64,000 nucleotides of DNA from positions 46,220-110,219 of the forward strand of contig JAEUIC010000035.1 of the NCBI GenBank assembly GCA_016795285.1, read 5' to 3'. The stretch comes from Planctomycetota bacterium. GTDB lineage: Bacteria > Planctomycetota > B15-G4 > SIAN01. The notes under the pieces were generated by a model, which searched no databases, was not told the DNA's origin, and worked only from the letters and a program-made list of their open reading frames with translations. Of the stretch, positions 56,622 to 64,000 are shown one piece after another. A program made the translations under genes and the position numbers. The stretch's first letter is position 1. Each line of letters opens with the position of its first letter.

Positions 56622-58844
56622 ATGTCGTTCCTGCGCCTCACCGCTCGCGGATCCGCGTCGACGATCGTCTTCTGCAGCGTCGCGATGCTGTCGAACGCGG
56701 CCGCAGCGGCGCCGCCCCCTCTTCTGCAACTTGCGAATGCAGCCCAAGACGCCGCCCAAGACGCCGCCCCGGCGGCCCCCGCCGCCGCGAGCCTCGCCGA
56801 GCGGGTGAATCGCGCCATCGACGGCGGAGTCGCCCGCTTGAAGGCGATCCAACGCCCCGACGGCCACTTCCCGTGCGACCACTGGTCGCAGGACGGCACC
56901 ACGGCGCTCTGCACCTACGCGCTGCTCAAGTCGGGCGTGCTGCCGAGCGACCCCGCCGTGGTGAAGGCCATGGAGGCGCTGCGCTACGCCCCCTTCCTCA
57001 GTACCTACGCCACCGCCGTCCGCATCGCCCTCTTCGACGCGCACGGCGACGCGGCGCTCGTCGAGCCGATCCGCGCCGCCGCGGCATGGCTCGAGGAGCG
57101 TCAGCAGGAGAGCGGCTTCTGGGGCTACCCGGAGAAGCAGGCCGACCTCTCGAACACGCAGTACGCCGCGCTCGGCCTCTGGGTCGCCGCGCGCCACGGC
57201 TACACGGCGAAGCGCGACACCTGGGCGAAGCTGCTGAAGGAGCTCTTGCGGTTGCAGGCGGACGACGGCGGCTTCGGCTACCGCGAAGGCGACCTCACCA
57301 CCGGCAGCATGACCACTGCCGGCCTCGCGGTCGGCCACCTCGCGGTCGCGGCGCTCGAGGGGGACTCGCGTTACGGTTCGACGCGGCAGAAGGGCGAGGC
57401 GGCGCTCGAACGCGCGTGGCAGTGGCTGATCGATCGCTTCACCGTGGAGGGCAACCCCGACGGCGAGCGCTCCCTCTCCGCCGGCAACCACCTCTACTAC
57501 CTCTTCGGGCTCGAGCGGGTGGCCGCCATCGGCGAGCGCAAGCGGATCGGCGACCACGACTGGTACGCCGAAGGGGCGCGCCACCTCGTCCGCGCGCAAC
57601 GCGACGACGGCGGCTGGTTCAACGCCGACGGGACGAGCTTCGCGCTCCTCTTCCTGCGCCGCGCCACCTTCACCGGGATGAAGGCGAAGGAGGAGGCGCC
57701 GGCGCCGCTCGGCGGTCCGCTCGAGGGCGAACCGCAGCGGCCCGGCCCGCTCGCGCCGTTCCTGCGCCGCTGGCTCGTCTGCGGGCCGCTCGCCGATCCG
57801 AAGGACGCGCTGCTCGAGGAGGCGTACGCGGGCGAGGCGACCGTCGAGCCGAAGGTCGGCAGCAGCTTCCGCGGCAAGAGCTGGCGCGAGGTACGCGAGC
57901 TCGACGACTTCGTCGGCTTCGGCCCCGACGACGCGCCCGGCGACCGGACCGTCAGCTACGCGTTCACCTGGTTGCACGTCAACGCGCCGTTCTCCGGCGG
58001 CCTCTGGGTCGGCGCCGACGACGGCGTGGTCGTCCAATTGGACGGCAAGGTCGTGCTGTCGAAACATGTCCACCAGCCGATCGCGCGCGACCGCGCCAGC
58101 GCCCCCGTCACCCTCGCGCCCGGCATCCACCGCCTGCTGGTCAAGGTCGAGAACGAGGCGGGCCGCAGCGGCTTCACCCTCCGCTTCGCGCAGCACGACG
58201 GCACCCCCGCACGCGACGTCCGTCCGTCGCTGAGCAAGGGCGATCCGCAGCTGGCTGCCACCGCGCTCGCGATGCCGGGCCTCTTCAAGCTCGAGGAGCT
58301 CGCCGAGCTGCTGCCGCCGCTGCCGCGTCGCGCGCTCGAGTTCAAGACGGCGAAGGAGCTCGAGCTGCTGGCGTTCGATCGCAACGGCGTCTCGGCCGAC
58401 GACCTCTACCCGCAGTGGAGCGACGCGCCGGAGAAGCGTCCGGGCGCGCCGAGCGGCGGTGCGCGCGGCCTCCTCGCGCTCCACCCGCCGACCGAGAAGG
58501 TCGCGACGCGGCTCCTCTTCCGCGTGGCGCTGCCCGACGGCGCCCCGAAGCTCGCGCTGCGCCTCAGTCCCGAGGCGGTCGGCAACGCCGCCGCCGACTT
58601 CGTGCTGCGCGTCGGCGCATTCGACGCGACGCTCGAGTGGCTCCACGAATCGACGGTCGGTCCGCTCGCGACGCCGGCACCTCCGACGCGCGGCGACGCG
58701 AAGAGCGGCAGCTGGCGCGATCTCGCCGTCGACCTCTCCGCCTACGCTGGTCGCACGCCGCTCGTCGTGATCGAGGTCGCTGCGGGCGGCGCGGCGAACT
58801 GGAACTTCGAGCACGCCTTCTTCGACGAGATCGCGATCCGATGA
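56622..58844 (+). CDS. Exported prenyltransferase/squalene-oxidase-repeat protein
   Basis: 740 residues. A signal peptide and Ala/Gln-rich linker are followed by an alpha/alpha-barrel with repeats like those of terpene cyclases (RPDGHFPCDHW, ESGFWGYPEKQAD, ADDGGFGYREG, RDDGGWFNADGTSF). The second half (after about residue 370) looks like a beta-sandwich domain (LHVNAPFSGGLWVGADDGVV). The Asp-rich catalytic motif of squalene cyclases is not visible, so enzymatic activity is doubtful. Such exported proteins are frequent in planctomycetes; role unknown. The stop overlaps the next start as ATGA. Confidence 0.7.
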   Translation: MSFLRLTARGSASTIVFCSVAMLSNAAAAAPPPLLQLANAAQDAAQDAAPAAPAAASLAERVNRAIDGGVARLKAIQRPDGHFPCDHWSQDGTTALCTYALLKSGVLPSDPAVVKAMEALRYAPFLSTYATAVRIALFDAHGDAALVEPIRAAAAWLEERQQESGFWGYPEKQADLSNTQYAALGLWVAARHGYTAKRDTWAKLLKELLRLQADDGGFGYREGDLTTGSMTTAGLAVGHLAVAALEGDSRYGSTRQKGEAALERAWQWLIDRFTVEGNPDGERSLSAGNHLYYLFGLERVAAIGERKRIGDHDWYAEGARHLVRAQRDDGGWFNADGTSFALLFLRRATFTGMKAKEEAPAPLGGPLEGEPQRPGPLAPFLRRWLVCGPLADPKDALLEEAYAGEATVEPKVGSSFRGKSWREVRELDDFVGFGPDDAPGDRTVSYAFTWLHVNAPFSGGLWVGADDGVVVQLDGKVVLSKHVHQPIARDRASAPVTLAPGIHRLLVKVENEAGRSGFTLRFAQHDGTPARDVRPSLSKGDPQLAATALAMPGLFKLEELAELLPPLPRRALEFKTAKELELLAFDRNGVSADDLYPQWSDAPEKRPGAPSGGARGLLALHPPTEKVATRLLFRVALPDGAPKLALRLSPEAVGNAAADFVLRVGAFDATLEWLHESTVGPLATPAPPTRGDAKSGSWRDLAVDLSAYAGRTPLVVIEVAAGGAANWNFEHAFFDEIAIR

Positions 58845-60247
58845 GCGACACGCTCCGCCCCGCCCCGAAGAAGACCGCAGCGCTGCTGACGGGCGGCGTG
58901 CTGCTGGTCGTCGCCGCCACCTTCACCGCCTTCCTCGGCGCGAAGGGGTGCACGCCGCGGCCCCCGCCGCCGCTCGAGATCGCGCGCGAGACGACCTGGT
59001 TCACCGGCCCGCGCCTCGAGGGCGGCGGCGTCGACTATCCGGCGGCGATCGCGGCGGAGGCGCGCGCCACGGCCAGCGCGTTGCCGCAGGCGCTCGCCCG
59101 TTTCGTCGATCCGTGGAGCTTCGCGGCGGCGCAGGCGCGGAGCAGCGGCGGCGCGCGCGACGTCGATGCGGAGGTGGCGGCGGCGGTCGCGGCGCTGCAG
59201 CGCGGCGACACGGCGGCACCGGCGGCGGCGCTGCTGCTGCCGTGGCTCGACGAGTGCGCACCGCTGCTTGCGCCCGTGGCCGACGCCGTGAAGAGCGGCG
59301 AGTGCCGCGTCGCACCGCGCGGCCTGCTGCTCGAACGGCCCGATCCCTTCCCGCAACTCGGCGCCGTCACGCTGGCGCTCGAGCTCGGCTTCGCGCGGCA
59401 CGCGGCCGCCGGCAACGGCGAGGCGGCGCTGGCCGACGCGACCCTCGCGCTGCAGTTGGCGCGCGTGCTCGGCCTGCCGGCGACCTTCGGCGAGCAGGCG
59501 CGCGCGCTCGAACGCGAGGCGGGCACGCTGGCGCAGCTCGTTCGCACGGCGCGCGCGACGACGACGCCCACCGCCGCCGAGCTGCACGAGCGGGCGCAAT
59601 CGCAGCCGGGCGGGGCCGGTGGCGACAGCGCGCTGCGCGAGGCGCTCGACAGCGCGCGCATCGAGCTGCTCGACCAGCTGACCGCCGCGTGGCGCGGCCG
59701 CGTCGAGATCGGCCCCGATCCCGAGGACGGCAGCGCGCAGGCGGGCCGCGAGCATGCGCGCGCCGCTGCGGCCGTCTCGCAGGCGCTCGCGCAGGCCGAT
59801 CCCAACCGCTTCTTCCGCCACGCCAACGCGCGCTGCGACACGCTCGACGGCGCGCTGCTCGGCAGCGATCGGCCGTTCGCGGCGCGCGTCGACGACTTCC
59901 TCACCGCGCTGGCCACCTTGCGCGAGGCGGGCAAGCCGCTGCCGCCGCAGCGCAGCGGGCCGCTCGGCCGCGCGCTCCTCTCCGCCGACCAGCTCGCCGA
60001 GCACGTGGTCGACGTGCTGCTCGGCGCGATGGCGGCGCGCCTCGAGCTCGAGTTCCGCGACTGGCTGGCGCAGGTGGTGGCGTGCGAGGCGCGGCTGGCG
60101 GAACTGGCCGAGCAGGCGGGCGCGCCGCGGCGCCGCGATCGGCTGCTCTCCGAACCGCTGGTGACGACGCGGCGCTCCGATGGCGGCTGCGACGTCAGCG
60201 GGCCGCTGCTCGAGCTCTGCGACTCGCTCGAGCGCCGTCGCCGCTGA
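58841..60247 (+). CDS. Membrane-anchored helical protein coupled to the repeat protein
   Basis: 468 residues. One N-terminal helix (AALLTGGVLLVVAATFTAFLG), followed by Cys37 and a Pro-rich linker, then a mostly helical, Ala-rich domain with a few cysteines (LDECAPLLAP, KSGECRVAPRG). No family was recognised. The ATG overlaps the previous stop codon as ATGA, so it should be made together with the squalene-oxidase-repeat protein and probably acts with it in the periplasm. Confidence 0.6.
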   Translation: MSDTLRPAPKKTAALLTGGVLLVVAATFTAFLGAKGCTPRPPPPLEIARETTWFTGPRLEGGGVDYPAAIAAEARATASALPQALARFVDPWSFAAAQARSSGGARDVDAEVAAAVAALQRGDTAAPAAALLLPWLDECAPLLAPVADAVKSGECRVAPRGLLLERPDPFPQLGAVTLALELGFARHAAAGNGEAALADATLALQLARVLGLPATFGEQARALEREAGTLAQLVRTARATTTPTAAELHERAQSQPGGAGGDSALREALDSARIELLDQLTAAWRGRVEIGPDPEDGSAQAGREHARAAAAVSQALAQADPNRFFRHANARCDTLDGALLGSDRPFAARVDDFLTALATLREAGKPLPPQRSGPLGRALLSADQLAEHVVDVLLGAMAARLELEFRDWLAQVVACEARLAELAEQAGAPRRRDRLLSEPLVTTRRSDGGCDVSGPLLELCDSLERRRR

Positions 60248-60269
60248 GCCTCCGCGCGCGCGACCGCCG

Positions 60270-60275
60270 CTATCC
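60270..60275 (+). promoter_or_regulatory. TATCCT -10-like element
   Basis: TATCCT followed by CGCGCCCC lies 63 bases before the P5C dehydrogenase ATG. Confidence 0.4.
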
Positions 60276-60338
60276 TCGCGCCCCTTCCTGGCGGCGCCGT
60301 TGCGCGCCGCCGCGACCGGACTCGGAGAGCGACGCCCC

Positions 60339-61970
<1,632 letters not shown>

Positions 61971-61985
61971 GCGGCGGAGCGAGCG

Positions 61986-62303
61986 GTGCGCTCCATCAGC
62001 TGTCGTGACCTCGCCGACCGTCTCGCGCGCGGCGAGCGGCCGCTGCTGCTCGACGTGCGCGAGCGCGAGGAGCACGCGATCTGCCACCTGCCGGGCAGCG
62101 TGCTGATCCCGATGAGCGAGCTGCCGATGCGCCTCGCCGAGCTCGACCCCGACGTCGAGACCGTCGTCTACTGCCACCACGGCATCCGCTCGGCCCACGT
62201 GATCGGCCACCTGCAGGGCCATGGCTTCGAGCAGCTGGTCAACCTGCGCGGCGGCATCGATGCGTGGTCGCGTGAAGTCGATCCGGGCGTGCCGCGCTAC
62301 TGA
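61986..62303 (+). CDS. Single-domain rhodanese (sulfurtransferase)
   Basis: 105 residues. A typical rhodanese fold: LLLDVREREEH, the active loop YCHHGIRS with Cys63, and NLRGGIDAWSREVD at the end. It transfers sulfur from a persulfide, in the cytoplasm. GTG is used, with GGAG six bases upstream; it begins 15 bases after the P5C dehydrogenase stop, so the two are probably co-transcribed. Confidence 0.9.
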   Translation: MRSISCRDLADRLARGERPLLLDVREREEHAICHLPGSVLIPMSELPMRLAELDPDVETVVYCHHGIRSAHVIGHLQGHGFEQLVNLRGGIDAWSREVDPGVPRY

Positions 62304-62401
62304 CTGACGACGAACGAAGAGCGATCGATCGGCGTCGGGCGGGCGCGTGGCGTCGCGCCTTCCGCGCGCGCTCCCGTGCTACCGATCGACCCATCGGGAA
62401 C

Positions 62402-62407
62402 TAACAT
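62402..62407 (+). promoter_or_regulatory. TAACAT -10-like element
   Basis: TAACAT followed by CCCGCGCC lies 70 bases upstream of the porin ATG, in the gap after the rhodanese gene. Confidence 0.4.
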
Positions 62408-62477
62408 CCCGCGCCTCGTCGTTCTCCATTGGAAGCCCAGGCACTCTTCCCGGGCGCCACCGTCACTAGGAGGTCGC

Positions 62478-63779
62478 ATGAACGGTTCTCGCGGTCGAAT
62501 CTTTCCGATGACCGTCGTCGGCGCACTCTGCGCGACGGCATCCCCCATCGTCGCGCAGGAGACGGTCGAGTCGCTCTCGAAGCGCGTCGCCGAACTCGAG
62601 GCGAAGCTCCCGAAGGAGAGCAGCGGCGAAGCGGTGAAGTGGAGCGACCTGTCGGCGCTCGGCTCGCGCTTCAAGCTCTACGGCTACCTGCGCGTCGACA
62701 CCATCTGGGACGACTCGCGCGCGAACAACACGCAGCTGCCCGCCTACATCCGTTCCGAGGATCCGACCGCTCCGGCCGGCTTCCGCGCCGCCAGCAACTC
62801 CTCCGACTTCAACATCCACCCGAAGCTGACGCGCGTCGGCCTCGACTTCACCGGCCCGAAGCTCGAGAGCCTGAACGGCGCGCAGGTGCTCGGCAAGCTC
62901 GAGACCGACTTCTACAACGCCACCGCGACCGAGTCGCGCGAGGCGCTGCGCATCCGCGTCGCCTACCTGCAGCTCAAGTGGGAGAGCTTCAGCCTCTACG
63001 GCGGCCAGATGTGGGACGTGATCTCGCCGCTCTTCCCCGTGGTCAACCCCGACCTCGTGATGTGGGGCGCCGGCAACCTCGCCGATCGCCGTCCGCAGAT
63101 CCGCGGCGAGTGGGTCACCGCGATGGGCGACGCGAAGCTCACCACCACCGGGATGGTCGGCTCGACGGGCGCCGTCGACGCGCAGGACCTCGACGCCAAC
63201 ACCTACCGCGATGGCGACCAGTCGGCGCAGCCGACGTTGCAGGCGCGCGTCGGCTGGAAGCGGCCGGTGGGCGAGAAGAAGGCGAACCTCGAGTTCGGCG
63301 CGTGGGTCCACCACGCCAACGAGGAGACCGACAAGCCGATCGGCACCAACCGCAACTTCTCGAGCAGCGCCTACGGCATCGACGTGCAAGTGCCGCTCTA
63401 CCAGGACGCCGTCTGGTTCAAGGGCGAGTTCTGGCACGGCCGCAACCTCGACGACGTGCGCGGCGGCATCCTGCAGGGCATCAACACTGCGGGCGACGAG
63501 ATCCGCGCGCAAGGCGGCTTCGCCGAGGTCGGCTGGAAGGTGACCGCGCGCACGGCGGTCCACGCCGGCTACTCGTGGGACGACCCGAACAACGACGACC
63601 TGATCGTCAGCGCCAGCAACGCCCCGCGCTCGCGCAACTCGGTCGCCTACGGCGCGGTCACGTGGGACTTCAAGCCGATCTACTTCGGCCTGCACTACCT
63701 GCGCTGGACGACCGGTTACGAGGGCTTCGAGAAGGGCGACGACAATCGCCTGCAGTTCTTCGCGCAGTACTCGTTCTGA
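62478..63779 (+). CDS. Outer-membrane porin
   Basis: 433 residues. A signal peptide ending SPIVAQ is followed by a short coiled coil (TVESLSKRVAELEAKL) and a beta-barrel (FKLYGYLRVDTIWDD, LGKLETDFYN, LRIRVAYLQLKWESFSLYGG) ending in LQFFAQYSF with terminal Phe. The order (signal, coiled coil, barrel) is the same as in the alginate-type porin near the window start, but the barrel lacks the GRQ signature. AGGAGG five bases before the ATG supports the start. Substrate unknown. Confidence 0.75.
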   Translation: MNGSRGRIFPMTVVGALCATASPIVAQETVESLSKRVAELEAKLPKESSGEAVKWSDLSALGSRFKLYGYLRVDTIWDDSRANNTQLPAYIRSEDPTAPAGFRAASNSSDFNIHPKLTRVGLDFTGPKLESLNGAQVLGKLETDFYNATATESREALRIRVAYLQLKWESFSLYGGQMWDVISPLFPVVNPDLVMWGAGNLADRRPQIRGEWVTAMGDAKLTTTGMVGSTGAVDAQDLDANTYRDGDQSAQPTLQARVGWKRPVGEKKANLEFGAWVHHANEETDKPIGTNRNFSSSAYGIDVQVPLYQDAVWFKGEFWHGRNLDDVRGGILQGINTAGDEIRAQGGFAEVGWKVTARTAVHAGYSWDDPNNDDLIVSASNAPRSRNSVAYGAVTWDFKPIYFGLHYLRWTTGYEGFEKGDDNRLQFFAQYSF

Positions 63780-63886
63780 CCTCGTCCTGAACGCCTGCTG
63801 CGCGGCTCGATCGCAGCCGCCTGAACGTGCATCCCTGGCCGGCGGACGGCTCGTCCGAACGCCGGTGCTTTCCTCCTCTCCGTCGT

Positions 63887-63978
63887 GGGGGGGGGGGGGG
63901 TGTGGGACACCCCCCCCCCCCCCCGCGGGTCGACACCACACCGCCCCGGCCCGGGCGCCCCCCACCCCCCCCCCCCCC
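63887..63978. repeat. G-run, C-run low-complexity end of the sequence
   Basis: A run of 14 G is followed by TGTGGGACA, a run of 15 C, and further C-rich runs. The runs form a near-palindrome. This is unlike everything before it and probably reflects sequencing or assembly error at a contig edge. Confidence 0.6.
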
Positions 63979-64000
63979 GGTAACACCAGAGGTTTGGCGT

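Noticed and set aside
63887..63978. Telomere-like or phage-end structure from G and C runs
   Set aside because: The sequence quality appears poor and the pattern fits assembly error better than a biological end.

Overview
The window is about 70% GC and densely coded on both strands. It looks like a Gram-negative chromosome, most probably a high-GC planctomycete-type bacterium; that assignment is an inference. Support comes from dockerin-like secreted proteins, a prenyltransferase/squalene-oxidase-repeat protein, a sialate O-acetylesterase, a DUF4432 epimerase-like protein, an exosortase-type O-glycosylation ligase, lipid A genes and a B12-dependent ribonucleotide reductase. No rRNA, tRNA, CRISPR array, insertion sequence or prophage was recognised. 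Genes are often coupled by 4-base ATGA or GTGA overlaps. Many starts are GTG or TTG, and one is probably CTG.

Layout. 1-1.7 kb: the end of one secreted dockerin-like protein and its complete tandem paralog, each with its own terminator. 1.7-8.8 kb: a methyltransferase, a DUF4432 protein, then on the minus strand a flippase, a PilZ protein and a pseudopilin-like protein, followed by an alginate-export-type porin. 8.9-13.7 kb: a GH42-like glycosidase coupled to a DinG-like helicase, and a small lipoprotein. 13.8-18.8 kb: a minus-strand operon of minor-pilin-like proteins, one ending in a collagen-like Gly-X-Y tail, plus a TPR protein and a HAMP-like membrane protein. 18.9-24.6 kb: O-glycosylation ligase, KaiC-like ATPase, ArnT-type glycosyltransferase and SGNH hydrolase. 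24.6-31.6 kb: a minus-strand run of TPR lipoprotein, ABC ATPase, ABC permease, two unrecognised membrane proteins, RsfS, and a YyaL-type protein without its thioredoxin domain.

31.7-36 kb: an M48 metalloprotease lipoprotein, an outer-membrane barrel, a SEC-C protein and a propeller-like protein. 36.2-39.5 kb: class II ribonucleotide reductase with an unusually AT-rich leader, and a LAB_N protein. 39.6-51.3 kb: RtcB, then a long minus-strand cluster that reads, in transcription order, OmpR-type regulator, sensor kinase, TolC-like, membrane fusion protein, HME-RND pump, ArnT-like glycosyltransferase, LpxL-like acyltransferase. A divergent PbgA/YejM-like protein starts beside the regulator. 53.5-63.8 kb: an unrecognised secreted protein, sialate O-acetylesterase, a squalene-oxidase-repeat protein with a coupled partner, P5C dehydrogenase, rhodanese and a porin. 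The last ~120 bases are homopolymeric and look like a contig-edge artefact.

Main themes. (1) Envelope biology dominates: metal efflux is physically joined to lipid A modification and to a PbgA-like regulator. (2) A recurring TAnnnT element followed by a C-rich stretch lies 7-10 bases before several start codons, which suggests leaderless transcription. (3) The collagen-tailed pilus-like operon and the coupled ABC/unknown-membrane-protein cluster are the best candidates for undescribed systems.
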